A stretch of DNA of 45,085 nt, taken from positions 1 through 45,085 of the forward strand of contig NXFV01001683.1 in NCBI GenBank assembly GCA_002803225.1. Reading direction: 5' to 3'. Every line of letters begins with the position of its first letter. The first letter of the stretch is position 1. The notes beneath the pieces are model-generated. The model did not search any database. It saw only the letters and a list, made by a program, of their open reading frames with translations, and had not been told where the DNA came from. Source of the DNA: Gamarada debralockiae. Taxonomy: Eukaryota; Ascomycota; Leotiomycetes; Helotiales; Hyphodiscaceae. The position numbers and the translations under genes were made by a program. Positions 33,750-45,026 of the stretch are shown here, in pieces.

Positions 33750-35000
33750 ATGAGTAAATCTCATAGGGCCTGCGACTTCTGCAGGCTTCGGAAGGCCACT
33801 TGTCGAAGTACTGTGGGTGGCCTGTCTTGTCGACTTTGCTCTTCCCCCGGCCGACAGTGTACCTTTGTCTCGGGATCTGTACGAGCGGCAAATCGAAAAT
33901 CAAAGAGAGGCGGCAAGCAGCAACGAGCTACCGACAGAGACGTCGGATTTACGGAGTCAGAAAACTTTCTCGAGCGCACACGTTCTCATGCAATTGACGA
34001 AGGAGCGGTTGAGGAAGAGCCACGTGCTGTTCAAAGATGCCATGGTTCTAATTCGTCCTTTGGGGGGAGCCCAGACGACTGGACAGTAATCATAGCCTCT
34101 GGGGACCAATTTTCAGCTGATTTTGGTCTATTCTGTAGGGGATGGTCGCAACAACCGACGGTCATGCTAGCTTCGGAGAATTTACATCAACCCAAGCAGA
34201 CCCCTCCTCAGAAGAGCACTCACCCTTCGACATCCAACCTCTGCTGGATCATGACTATTTCGACATACCGATACTGTATCCCGAGGACTGCCCGATAGAT
34301 AGTGCCCCAGACAATGTCATCACTCAGGTCATGGGACCCACGGGTGATCAAAACCACCACCTGATCAAGTATCATTGTTTCAACGAACAGAACCCCTTCG
34401 TATACAACCGAATATCGTATCGCAATGTTGCCGATTCTGAAAATTCTGTTCAGTTTGAGTATACTCGCGTGGAGGCATCGTCATTAAAGACGGAGCAGCT
34501 CCCCAGTCCTCAAGACGTTACTCCTTGAGAAGGCAAAGTTGGAGGGCATGATCCCATCCGAAGCTGGAGAAAAGTTCATTCAACTGTAAGGACTCGCAAG
34601 CTTTTCAGCTTTTATTGCTCAATGAGATACTTCTCACATCATAGTTACTTCAAATTCATCAATTCTCACTTCCTGACCCTCTCGACTACGGAAATACCGT
34701 CACAAGCCGACTCTCCTTCACATCTTCTGGCGGCAATTTACTTGGTTGCAGAACAGTTCGCTTCCTTCGGCGACTTTCTGTGCCTTCATGTCATTTATAA
34801 GCCGACCCCTTCGAAAGACCTTTTCGATATGGTTTGGACGCTGATCAGCGCTTCGATGCACCGTCCGAGCATTTCTATCGTACAGGCTAGTCTCATATTG
34901 CTTTTAAAGGCACTATTGGATCGTTTTGCACTGGACAGACCATTCAAATAGTCCCTCTTAGGTTCCAATATTTCTAGCCGCCATGTAAGCTACCTTTTTG
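33750..35000 (+). pseudogene. Zn2Cys6 transcription factor with fungal TF domain, broken
   Basis: The ATG at 33750 starts MSKSHRACDFCRLRKATC, followed by CRLCSSPGRQC, a Zn2Cys6 cluster. Exon 1 runs to about 34086 (SPDDWT) and joins GMVATTDGHASF across an intron with a TTCTGTAG acceptor. After SLKTEQLPSPQD the frame ends at a TGA (34526-34528), but the continuing sequence (LLLEKAKLEGMIPSEAGEKF) lies one frame over, so there is a one-base shift near 34515. A further intron leads to YFKFINSHFLTLSTTE and HLLAAIYLVAEQFASFGDF, the start of the fungal TF domain. This ends at DRPFK followed by TAG (34949-34951), where relatives have Trp (DRPFKWSLLGS); SLLGSNISS continues after the stop. The rest of the domain is lost. 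Confidence 0.8.
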
Positions 35001-36476
35001 TGAATTCTAGGTTCCAGATCTCTTACTAACTTCTTCAGGGGCAAGTACTGGGTTCGCAATGATGTGCACAACATGCGTGGCGCTCGTCGTCCATCACGAA
35101 CACACGAAGAAGCAAGCTGCTGGGTACAAAGCTCTCTTGGGTAAAGTACGAAGCATATTATTCATGCAGTCGAAAAGTTTTAAAATGATGTGTTTCGCAC
35201 TTTTAAAGATAGATGTGGTGTTTTTTGTTGGCTTCGACGGAGTTTTCACTTCAGATTTGGAGAAGGGTACTGCGCTTTAGGTGTTGGATTTTGGAAGCTG
35301 TAGTCGGATACCATTGTCGCCTTTCCTCCTACGAGAACGTGAGATAAAACAAGAAATCCATTCTCCATTGAAGTTGTACGTGAAGTTGGCTCTACCAACG
35401 TCTGACTCTTTCTCCAAGCTACCGTCAGCCCCTGATCCCCTGAAATTTAGCCGAAGGAGATGACCCACAACTCGCGAGCACAGACGCAAGGGGAAATTTA
35501 TCATCGCTCTCCAAACTCTCAATTTCCGCAAGACTGAATCGATAGACGACAAGAGAAGAGCCAAAAAGAATGAGAAGGCAAGACCAGGCCAAGAGGACAT
35601 AAAGAACCATCTCCGACCAGAGAGGAGGGGTAAAAAATTGATAAAATAATATAACAGTAGGTATTCGCTGGTGGACCAGAGCCGACGGGATGCCCAATTC
35701 TCCTCGGCCTGCGGTCCTATGTACCAGCTTTCGCTGCAAATTAGTATATATAACATTTTTTAAGCTGGCAGGCTTCATTTTCGCGGAGGACCTCTTTGCT
35801 TATTAATTGTTGAAAGGCGGGATTTCCAAGATAGGCAACGTGGCTGGCTGAGGAGCAATCTTGGCTTTGCTAATCTCATCGGATCTCGAGTCGTCCCTTT
35901 CTGTTCCCGGGGAATCTGCTCCCTGGACGACCCATACTGCTCGCTTCCCAATTGTTTGCTTAATCCAGACCCCCTTTCCCTTCAATTGTAATTTCTCCCA
36001 CTCCTTTCACTCTTGAGGCCCATGGACTAAATATTTAACAAGTGTGAAGCTGATACTCCCTACAGCCCTCATCAACGTTAACAATATGTACTTATATAAG
36101 CAATCAGCGGGGCATATTCCAAAAATACTCACACTGACCGGAAGTTGCGAAAGACTAAAGATTCAAATTCGTCGCGCGGTTTTTAAGCTCCTTTTTCTGG
36201 TGAAGCTATGGCCTCAAATGGTGAACTTTCAGCGAGCTCAGCTGACAGCTGCTAGCGTTCACAGCCAAGGCCCTTCAAAGTAGTTATCGCCATACTTGGC
36301 TTAGCTAAGCATTACCTCCAAACACTTCAGACCAGAATAAGGTCTCTTCTCGTTGGCGTCCAGAACCGATACTCCGTCTTCGATCCAGAATCCTCATTTT
36401 CACAATAATAGGCCCTTTCAAATTTTAAGCTACCTCTACGGGACACGGAAATATCACGAATTATCTAGAAGAAAGA
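35001..36476. other. intergenic, no supported gene
   Basis: The plus frame at 35059-35280 may be decayed TF-gene sequence. A minus frame at 35425-35778 starts with ATG and has one hydrophobic segment (MVLYVLLAWSCLLILFGSSL), but no family, promoter or splice evidence supports it. The remainder is AT-rich spacer. Confidence 0.35.
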
Positions 36477-36485
36477 TTTATATAG
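36477..36485 (+). promoter_or_regulatory. TATA-like box of the small secreted peptide
   Basis: TTTATATAG lies about 95 bases upstream of the ATG at 36579, followed by a pyrimidine-rich leader. Confidence 0.5.
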
Positions 36486-36578
36486 ACTGCTTCTCATTCC
36501 CAGAAACTCCATAGGAAATTTTTTAATTTTTTTTTCACTAACTTCTTTTCCGTCCTCCATACAACTTCGCTCTCAACA

Positions 36579-36716
36579 ATGCAATTCTATCCCCTCCTGC
36601 TGTTAGCAGCCCTTGGTGATGCGGTACTCGCTACGCCAACCACAGTCTGTAACGCGGATAACTGTTTACGTGATATGTGTGGAAGTTGTGTGGAAGAGGG
36701 AATAGCATTTGGCTAA
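36579..36716 (+). CDS. very small secreted Cys-containing peptide, possibly the truncated start of a longer protein
   Basis: The 45-residue frame begins with a clear signal peptide (MQFYPLLLLAALGDAVLA) and then reads TPTTVCNADNCLRDMCGSC before a stop at 36714-36716. The TPTTVCNADNCLR opening is one I know from the mature N-termini of many fungal secreted proteins, which normally continue for one to several hundred residues. So this is either a truncated secreted-protein gene, with the break probably after NCLR, or the first exon of one whose remainder was lost. It is also small enough to be a short secreted peptide in its own right, with four Cys. A TATA-like box and pyrimidine-rich leader lie upstream, and a Tc1 element starts 115 bases downstream. 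Confidence 0.45.
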   Translation: MQFYPLLLLAALGDAVLATPTTVCNADNCLRDMCGSCVEEGIAFG

Positions 36717-36831
36717 TAGTAAAGTTCAGCTGTGCGTACCACTCAGTTCCCCAAACGTGGCAATGGAATGTTCTGCGTATCTCGCACAAAGAGTCACCCA
36801 GACACCATGCAGAAGCTCGAAGCTTAGAGTA

Positions 36832-38169
36832 CAGTAGGGGGTCACAAGAAATGAGGACCACCCCTTATAAGGCAGTGAGCCTAGCGTCTGCTAAGATAGG
36901 CTTAGATTCCTTTCTCTTCTATGTGATTCCACGACTTTGAGTATATCCTTATATCCTTATTCTTGATCTCTCAACTTAACTATCACTTTATAGCACTTAT
37001 TCTAAAGCGAAAGACTATACGAAAAGAGCATGAATCAAAGCGCGTATAATTCCGATGCCTTGTCAAGCATGGAGAGACACAAGCAGAGCAGCCCGGATAC
37101 TTGATGTGCCACGGGGCACTACTAAGAAGTGGATTAAACGATGTAATTTAGACTAGTGGACTAGTAGAAGGATTAGTAAACCCTCTTATTATATTAAACG
37201 GGAAGATTTAAGAGATAATTAATTGGATAACAGGTTATTACGACTATCGGACTATGCCACTATAAGAGATTACAAAAGCTTATGGAATCGTAGCCTGCGA
37301 TAATATAATCTTGGCTATATTTTCGTGCTATGACTATTATTACTACATACTTAATTGCAAACCATTTCTTTTGAAAGCAACAAAACTCAAGTGTTAGATG
37401 TTCTCGATTGTATACTACGACCGGCCAAAAATTTACTAGCAAAAAGGGCTTTATACAGACAAAACAATAGTTAGGACGAATATACATAGACGGCAGAAGC
37501 TCTTGCGCAAACGAGGAGAGAGAAGGCGCATTAATTGTATTTAATTCATGTTCCCAAGTAGCTAGGAATTTATTTACTACTAGGCTATAATTAGCTATAA
37601 CTTTAAGAGCTAGTTACTCCTTCTTTCGATAGAAGGCCAAGGCAAATGGTTCACACAAAAAAATATAAAATATAAGTCTTATAAGAAGAGCTTAGGAATA
37701 TCTATATACAATTATAAAAAAGAAGTAATTACTAGGGGGATTTTGTTGTAATAGAGACTACTTTGTAGTAGAAGATAGCAGCTGTTTCATAGCAAAAAGT
37801 GCACACGAAGGAATTATAGTCTTTGTAATTAAGCACAAGTCAAGTGCTATATACCATAATCAATTAGCCTCCCTCGTCGCCTAATCTTAATCCAATCGAG
37901 AATGTCTGGTGTATTCTTAAGTGAACACTTACGAAATCGGAGACCCTATAGCAACTAGAGTCTTACAGAGCTCAAGGACGTAGTACAAAATATCTAGGAG
38001 AATGAGATACGCGTAGAAGACTTCAATCATTATATAGATTCTTTGCTAGAGAGACTGCGATTAGTTAGGCTTAGAAAAGGTGCTCAAACGCACTAGTAAT
38101 AGAGCGGCGCTTAGCAGAATAATTAGCGTTTACAGGGGGGTGGTCCTCATTTCTTGAAACCCCCTACCG
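36832..38169 (+). mobile_element. Tc1-like DNA transposon, complete ends, dead transposase
   Basis: Inverted ends of about 33 bases: CAGTAGGGGGTCACAAGAAA at 36832 and CGGTAGGGGGTTTCAAGAAA read from 38169, both continuing TGAGGACCACCCC. TA flanks each end (36830-36831, 38170-38171). The 1,338-base length is that of an autonomous Tc1 element. The plus strand carries transposase remains: RAARILDVPRGTTKKWIKRC (HTH, near 37085-37145), a decayed middle, and PPSSPNLNPIENVWCILK near 37870-37920, which holds the last catalytic Glu. Many TAG and TAA codons and frame changes fill it, consistent with RIP. It cannot move by itself. Confidence 0.88.
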
Positions 38170-38303
38170 TACAAAATAGATGTGACACATGACTAAACCG
38201 CCTTCATTATTCGAATTATTATTAGGCATGTCTTCTTGCTCCTGCCATCTAGGTCTATACAACCGCCTGCATCTAATAAGCAAAGACTATCTGCGTACCG
38301 TTC

Positions 38304-39588
38304 TCATGCACTGGCGGCACCGATACTAGCTCTTCTCTCAAATACCTCCTCAGCTTCTTCAACTTCTTCCGTCTGAGCACCAAGAAGAGCAGTCTCTTCA
38401 TCGATCGCTGCTGCTTTCGTTGTACTAACTTCAGTAGTCTGAGTCTTCTGTAATGCTGACCAAAGCGTACTTGCAATAACAATCGATCCACCAAAAAGAC
38501 TCAGCCTACCAGGCAAAACACCCCAGAGAGCCCAATCAAACAACAAAGCAAACACAATTTGGCTGTACAACATACTGGTTGCCTTGCTGCTCTTATCAAG
38601 CTGTAGACCAGCAGTTAACAGGAATTGAAGAACAAATCCCAAGGCTCCTAAGAGTATGAGGAGGATCCACTCGCGGGCTCCGTGGGGCATCGTGAATCCG
38701 ATGCCGGGAATGGCGAGAAGTGCGATAGTAGAGCCGGCTGTGCCGAGCATGGCAAAATAGTTGACGGACATGAGCGCGTGGGCTCGGTTTCCAATAATTC
38801 TGATCGTGGTATAAGCTCCTGAAGCCCCAAAGATTCCAACCACGGAAACACCGATGGCTATAAGGCGCTGCGTGGGAGTCACGTCATCGACCACCCCGGC
38901 TTTGCTTGCATCAATGTCATCCTCGACTGAACCAAAGATGCTGGCTGGGTGAGCAATGAATACCACTCCGATCAAAGCGATCAGTCCAGCAAGTAGCTCT
39001 TTCCTGGTGAAAGACGTGCCCAGGAACATTGAGCAAGCCCATGCCGTGACAATGGGTACCAGGAACCTGAAGACCGTGGCCTCTGCGAGAGGCAGGTAAT
39101 GTACCGAATCTAAAAATAGTAAGATTTTGCATCTTAAACAATTCCATCTCTCCAGGTGACTTACAATACAAGCAAAACAACCCTCCGAATCCAAAGAGCG
39201 CTCGCAAAATCAACCATCCTCTGACACTTGGGGCCCCAAGGGGGAAATCGGGCACTATGGTCCACCACATGTAGATGGTACTGAGAATAAAGGTGATACC
39301 CATTCTCGCAAAGATGACCTACAGGTATTAACAGGTTTTCGGGTGCGTTTTCGAATTTTCATGGGTACAGACTTGGAAAGGATGCATTTTATGCTCGCCT
39401 TGCTGCAAAAAGCGCACTATTGCATCCATAGAGGACCCCGCTATCTCAGAGAGCAAAATCAAAAACATCCCTTTGTTATTTTGCCATAATGTTCTCGCGC
39501 TCTGGGTGGGCTCGATTTCCGCGGACACGAACTCCTCGTCCTCTTCATGTTGCCCAAGATTGCTCTTTTGCAGAGAATGGAGAGCCAT
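38304..39588 (-). CDS. EamA (drug/metabolite transporter) family membrane protein
   Basis: Three exons fit: 39588-39373, 39318-39165 and 39109-38304, giving 391 residues. There are two EamA repeats: MFLILLSEIAGSSMDAIVRF to FCLYYSVHYLPLAEATVFRFLVPIVTAW, then LIAIGVSVVGIFGASGAYTTIR to LFGGSIVIASTLWSAL, about ten membrane segments. The hydrophilic ends are short, the C-terminus being Glu-rich (ETALLGAQTEEVEEAEE). The family exports or exchanges small metabolites or nucleotide sugars; the substrate is not known. The first donor (GTCTGT) is weak, but the frame joins as HPFQVIFARMG, which fits the family. The start is the ATG at 39588; frames above begin with TTG. It is divergent from the NCS1 permease. 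Confidence 0.88.
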
Positions 39589-40072
39589 CTTGATCTGAAG
39601 TAATAGAAGAGAGAGGCTGGGCAAAACGAGCTTGAAAACAAGCGCTATTGGGTGCCAGCTGCCTCAAAATGAAGTGAAAAAGCAAAACTGAAATCAAGAG
39701 TGGAGGTAATGGTAAGGGTTGAATTATGAATATCCAAATTTTCTTGCTAGAGTCACACCTGGTTACTGTCGGGCCGGTGGCGTTTGACACACGACAATCT
39801 TCCAGAGCGACGACCCTACATTACACTAAGGTAACTTCGGGAATAGATTCACGAGAAAGTTTTCATGACCTTCTTCAACGGGCAGGTGCTACAGGGTGCA
39901 GGGATTTACGAAATGTACTACCGACGAGGGATAGCGGGGCCCCATGGCATAAAATGTCCTCGACGCCCGCGAAGTTTGCTTCTTCTTGGCTGCGCTCCAG
40001 TAGTTCAGAGCCCCAACTGCAGCCGCGACTCCTTCTCGAGCTGCATTTAATTCAGCGTCGCGTGGTCCCATT
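39589..40072. promoter_or_regulatory. 484-bp divergent promoter of the EamA and NCS1 genes
   Basis: Both start codons face away from this gap. No clear TATA box is seen on either side. The short plus frame at 39726-40133 overlaps the permease start and is not a gene. The space is short enough for shared control. Confidence 0.45.
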
Positions 40073-41688
40073 ATGTCAAGTTCCGACATCGAGGAGAAGG
40101 GCATCAAACCCTACGTCTCTGATGGTGACGTAAGCGACGAGCCCGAATTGCCTCCCAATCTTCAAGCGGTAGCTCACAAAGGTTTCCTCGGTACGTTGCG
40201 ACATTATGAGGATGTGCTCGATAGGAAAATCGGCGTCGAGGCCCACGGCCCGGCTCGGATTCTTCCAGAAGAACGCGACCCCGCGTTCGGGAAATGGGAC
40301 AAACAAATTGTGATGGCGTTGATGTGGGCGAGCGGGACGATGAATTTGTCTTGTTTCACGACGGGATTTTTGGGTTGGGAATTGGGATTGTCACTTTCGC
40401 AGACAATTTGGATTACTATCGTTGCGAGCTTTGTGGGGGCTGCAGTTACTGTGAGAGACCTCCCTTATACCTCAAAGAATAGTCCCTAATTATTGAGCTC
40501 CAGGGTTGGTGTGCCTCGATGGGACCAGCCACAGGACTCAGACAAGTAAGCATCAGTCGCTACGCCATGGGTTGGTGGCCAGCGAAAATCATCGCCTTGT
40601 TGAACGTCATTGAGCAAGTCGGATGGTCGTCCGTCGGCTGTATCACCGGTGGGCTGGCCCTCTCCGCAGTCTCTGACGGACGAATAAACCTCGTGCTTGG
40701 CGTCGTTATCGTTGCTGTCGTTGGGCTTATCTTCTCCTTCGTTGGCCTCCGAGCGGTCCTCTCATACGAGAAATACGCCTGGGCCGTTTTCTTCGTCATC
40801 TTCATGGTGATGTATGGAGAATTGGCTCCCCAAGCCTCCCTCTCATCTCAACCCGTCGCCACGGGTTTGACCAACAAAGGCTGCGCTCTCACACTCTTCG
40901 CTGTCGTTTATGGCTCATCAGCATCTTGGTGCAGTATCGTGTCGGACTTCTACGTCCAATATCCAGTCAACACTTCCAAAACGAAGGTCTTCCTCCTCAC
41001 CACTTGCGGCATCGCAATCCCAACCTGCATCGGCATGCTACTCGGATGCTGCGTAGCTTCAACAATGGGTGTGAACTCAATATGGGCCGATACATACAAT
41101 GACCAAGGTGTCGGCTGGCTCCTCCAAACAATCCTCTATCCCCGCGGTTTTGCGAAGTTCCTGCTCGTCGTCCTCGTATTGTCAGGTATCGGAATGAACT
41201 GCATCGCCATCTACGCCGGCGCTCTCTCCATCCAGCAATTCGCGCAGCCATTATCCCTCATCCCCCGTTTCGTATGGACTCTTATTGTTTTCGTCGCGAT
41301 CATCTTGATTGGAATCGCGGGGCGAAACCATCTTTTGGAGGTCCTCCAGAACTTCTTGTCCCTGCTCGGATACTGGAATACTTCTTTCTTCGTCATTTTG
41401 TTTGTTGAACATTACTGGTTTCGTGATGGGAGGTATGGGTTCAAGAATTATGATCTTGAGGCCTGGAATACGGCCTCAAAGATGCCGATTGGGATTGCCG
41501 GGTTGGCGGCCTTCGCTGCCGGCATTGCGGGTGCTGTGGTAGGAATGGATGAGAGTTGGTGGGTTGGACCTATTGCTCGTATGATCGGCGATGAGGGTGG
41601 AGACGTTGGGAATGAGCTCTCGTTCGTCTTTACTTTGGTCACGTTTGTGCCGGTTCGTTACTTGGAGCTGAAGTATGTCGGACGTTAA
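40073..41688 (+). CDS. NCS1 permease, Fcy2-like (cytosine/purine transporter)
   Basis: Two exons, 40073-40450 and 40504-41688, with a 53-base GT-AG intron, give 520 residues. The N-terminus is hydrophilic (about 90 residues), then comes a typical fungal NCS1 start (FGKWDKQIVMALMWASGTMN), GWCASMGPATGLRQVSISRY, and about twelve membrane segments. The order and GPxTGLRQ-like loop are those of purine-cytosine permeases, which import cytosine, adenine, guanine or hypoxanthine with protons at the plasma membrane. The exact substrate is not readable. The frame is open to the stop at 41686-41688, and no lesion is seen. Confidence 0.9.
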
Positions 41689-41997
41689 GTAGCTAGCTTT
41701 ACAAACCCTTTGCGAGGGCATGTATTTTAAAGCCACATCAAAAAACGCTCATATTTACTACTCGCATAGTTCGGGAACAAATACATCCATCGATGAGAGA
41801 GATCCAGAGATCAAAGCACAAATTGAAGTCACGGTGGTTTCCAGCATCGAAATTGAAGTTAACTCAAGTGAGCTATTGTGGGCAGTACAGCGGTACTAAC
41901 GAGTATCCCATGATGTCAGACTTTGATTGAGGGTATTGGACGTATTTCTTTTCAGGATTCTCTTCCGCCAGCATGGTCTATTCAAACCAAACATATG
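41689..41997. other. convergent 3' spacer
   Basis: This lies between the permease stop and the end of the HET remnant. I see nothing in it besides presumed 3' UTRs. Confidence 0.4.
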
Positions 41998-43800
41998 TCA
42001 GCCTCCTCGAACCATCTCCATCGCCTCGCGATCCATAATTCCATGCAAATAAGCAACACCAACAACCTCACAACTCCCCTCCCTCTCAGGCCTCAACACC
42101 ATCCGTACCGATCCACCTTCATCATCAACCAACACATTACCCGGCCTTGCTTCCCCCGGGGCTGACTCAAATCTTCCCGTAAGAACAGGCCTCAGCACAA
42201 AAGGAACCAGCTCCCCATTCAAGACACAGACCACATCACCTGCCCTCGCATGGTCAGGAGCTCACCCAAATCGCCCATCCTCGACCGGAAGAATCTCCGA
42301 TCAGCGCACCAGCGTCCAAAACAAGCTACGCACTTCTGCTGGTTCGTCTCCAATTACGTTGTTTCGATATCATGAAGCGAATTAGCCTCGTCCACGCCAG
42401 CAACGTTCGCCAATACGAATTCGCCAAAATAGCCATTATATTCGGGCCCCGGCGCTTTTCCGTCTCGTGTTTGGTTGCAGCGGAATGTCCTCCAGAGCGC
42501 TTCATATATGTCTTTCTTCAAGCTCCCATAATCATCATAGGCCATGGCCATAGCCACCTCCATAGGGCAGGAAACCCATTCTTTGTAACTGCTCTGAGAC
42601 TTTTCGATGTAATTCCGGAAAAGACCCTCCCACTTTGGGTCGGCGAGAACGCCGGGATTGGAGACTGGGGTGGAGGCTGGGATGGTTCGGGCTAGCTCCA
42701 CTGCTTTGATCATGTTGATGATATGGCCTTTGATGATCAGGGTTTTGTTGGAGATACAGTAGTCGGGTAGTGTGGAACCACCGGCGGAGCTTTGTATCCT
42801 AGACGGTTCAGGGGTGTGTGGTGGCAGGGTTGGGTCCAGTTTGGCACCCAGAACGGGTCAGAAATGTTTGAGTACGCTCCAATTCACTGACAGCAATCTA
42901 GGTAAAGACATGCGCTCCATCCACTGTATAATCGACTTTAATCCGATCCGATATTCCTCGCACACAAAACCAAGAATCTCATACGCCTTATCAGCAGCGA
43001 GCGTACTCTTACAAATGCGTGTATCGATCAAAGTTCCTGAGAAGCCAGAGAGAGTTGACGCACTGTAGTTTCTGCAGAGGGCTGGACCATTGAAAGTTCG
43101 TTCGAGAACTGGAAGTGGTCCGAGTTCTCCCATAATGTTGAGAGGAAGGTCAGCGCCGTATTCATAGAGCCAGCTGATCACTCCGGCAAAGACTTGCCAG
43201 TCGTATGAACTCGAACCGGCGTAGACTGTTGCGTCCTTTGCGAAAGAATGCTTCTTGGAGGATCCAGACACGTGACTAGATGATGGAGAAGACAGCGTCG
43301 CATCTCTCGGGCTATGGAATAGAGCAGTCGGGAGTGAATTGGCATCAAGTTCAGATGGAGACGGAGGCAATGCTTATGTAACCAGAGAAGGTGGAAAATA
43401 TCTTCCTGACAGCATCATCATCAACCACATCAATACAGACATCAATGAACACACTGAACTACCGCTGCCAACACCCTATTTCTAACATAGGAGATTGAAG
43501 TCTATACCAATCAAGCTCGTCGTAGCAAAGCCGCCAATCGATCCCACCAAAAACATTGAATTCGAGGGTGGGATAAAAAGCTTATCCGTACCCCATGTTT
43601 GTCCTTCATATCCATGGCGGGAATAATATCTTTCATAGTAGAACGTACGTCCTCCACAGTGTCGACAACTAATCCCGGATCTGTGATGTATTCTCCAAGC
43701 CAGATGCAAACGCCTTCAGCCTTAAGATAAATCTCTACCATTTTCTTCATATGTTCATTTCGTTCCTCGATGTCGTTCTGGTTGATGCAGGCCCGTTCGA
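41998..43800 (-). pseudogene. HET-domain gene, decayed
   Basis: From high to low coordinates the minus strand reads a HET protein: ACINQNDIEERNEHMKKM and EIYLKAEGVCIWLGEYI (HET core), RLAALLRR, then TRICKSTLAADKAYEILGF, DPFWVPNWTQP, KTLIIKGHIINMIKAVELA, and the C-terminal GDVVCVLNGELVPFVLRP and YLHGIMDREAMEMVRGG. The order is that of the family, but the frames do not connect. RLAALLRR runs into TGA near 43511, VPNW and the next block are in different frames, and RRFF and VEDGRFG are offset. A TGA at 42262-42264 stands where Trp is expected (GRFG-W-APDHARAGD). The N-terminal SYxWG part is absent upstream of 43800, where a splice-like TTCTAG precedes ACINQND. It is a second dead incompatibility gene. 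Confidence 0.82.
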
Positions 43801-44989
43801 TACTAGAAGAGAATCAGTAAGTCGCACCTCCTCGAGCTCGCTAAGACTCATTCTCCGCTAGTCCTCACTAAGGCGTGACGAATACTAACTAAGCATCACC
43901 AAATATACTCTCGCTTTGCGAATTCCTTCCTCTACCACCTCTCTCTTTACGTCCTCATCATAAATAGACCCGCCCCCAATATCCATGATGATATAGCATT
44001 CACTTCGCGTTACCGGGACGTTACCGGGCCGCGTACCATGGCTATAGCAGGTAAGGAATGTGTCAATACATTTGCATTGCCGCTATTAGCTGCCCCCTAG
44101 CTTAGGGTGTGGGAGCCTTTTTGGGCTCCCCCTTTAAAGGGCGAACATGTCCTCCTCTACTATCAATCCTTCTCTCTTACAGTCTTTCCATTTCTCTCCT
44201 CTGTTGCCTATCCTTCTCTCTTATAGTCTTTCCATACTCTACTAGGGCGAAAGAGCTATTACACACTCGCTTTTAGAGTCCCGCGTCGTACTATTACGTT
44301 TCCGCTATTCGTACTTGATAGAACCTCCCAGTGATATTTATTCTGTCCTATTCTGTAGCAGCTTAATTTTATCCTACTCCTACAATGGCTCCGCTGAGGA
44401 AACGAAGATTCCTCTAGGACGACGAGCTTGGAGCAAAGAGGGTAAGGGAAGAGAAGGTTATTAAAGAATATAGTTAGTAGCTCCTAGACGACAGTCCCGA
44501 TATTGTAGAAGAAACTATAGCGTGGCGTGAAAGGCTAATGATAGAGTGGCAAGAGTAGGTTTTGAGTTATGAGGATTTCCTTCTAATCAAACGAACCTTG
44601 TCGCAGTTCGGCAGTGGTATGGCCAACCAAATGGTTTCCCTAAATACAAAGAGAATAATCTATAGGAGAAGCTAAGTCAAGGCCTCAGCGAGGCAACATG
44701 AGGTTGTCAAACCTGAATCCCGACTTGAGGGAAATCTGGTTTTATCCGAAAAGGTGAGCAGGGCCGCTTTTATCGGTAATATTGGGAGTTAAGGTGACAA
44801 AAGGTAAGGCAAAGGTGAGTAGTGGGTGGGCAATGGTGGCAGGGGCCTTGCCGAGTGAGATGCGAGGCCTGCTTCTACTCCTCGGCTGCGATTGCTGTCA
44901 TTGGGTAAATTAGAAAGAGCCCAAGGGTTGTGTTGAGAGCCCAGTTTCTATAAAGCCTTTCCTATCGAGTCGCACGGGACTAGTAACTT
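43801..44989. other. terminal repeat-like region with a short direct repeat
   Basis: Near 43900-44020 the minus strand reads ECYIIMDIGGGSIYDEDVKR, which I cannot place and which ends in a stop near 43890. From 44090 on there is no gene. ATCCTTCTCTCTTACAGTCT-type units at 44166-44191 and 44210-44235 are 26-base direct repeats with one mismatch. A short broken frame (MAPLRKRRFL then stop near 44384-44416) looks like a decayed element protein. The overall character is that of old transposon DNA. Confidence 0.35.
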
Positions 44990-45026
44990 TAATATAGCCC
45001 TTTTGGGTGTTTTTTCTTTTCTTTTT

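Noticed and set aside
35425..35778. Minus-strand frame with ATG and one hydrophobic segment
   Set aside because: No homolog recognised, no promoter or splice support; only noted in the intergenic entry.
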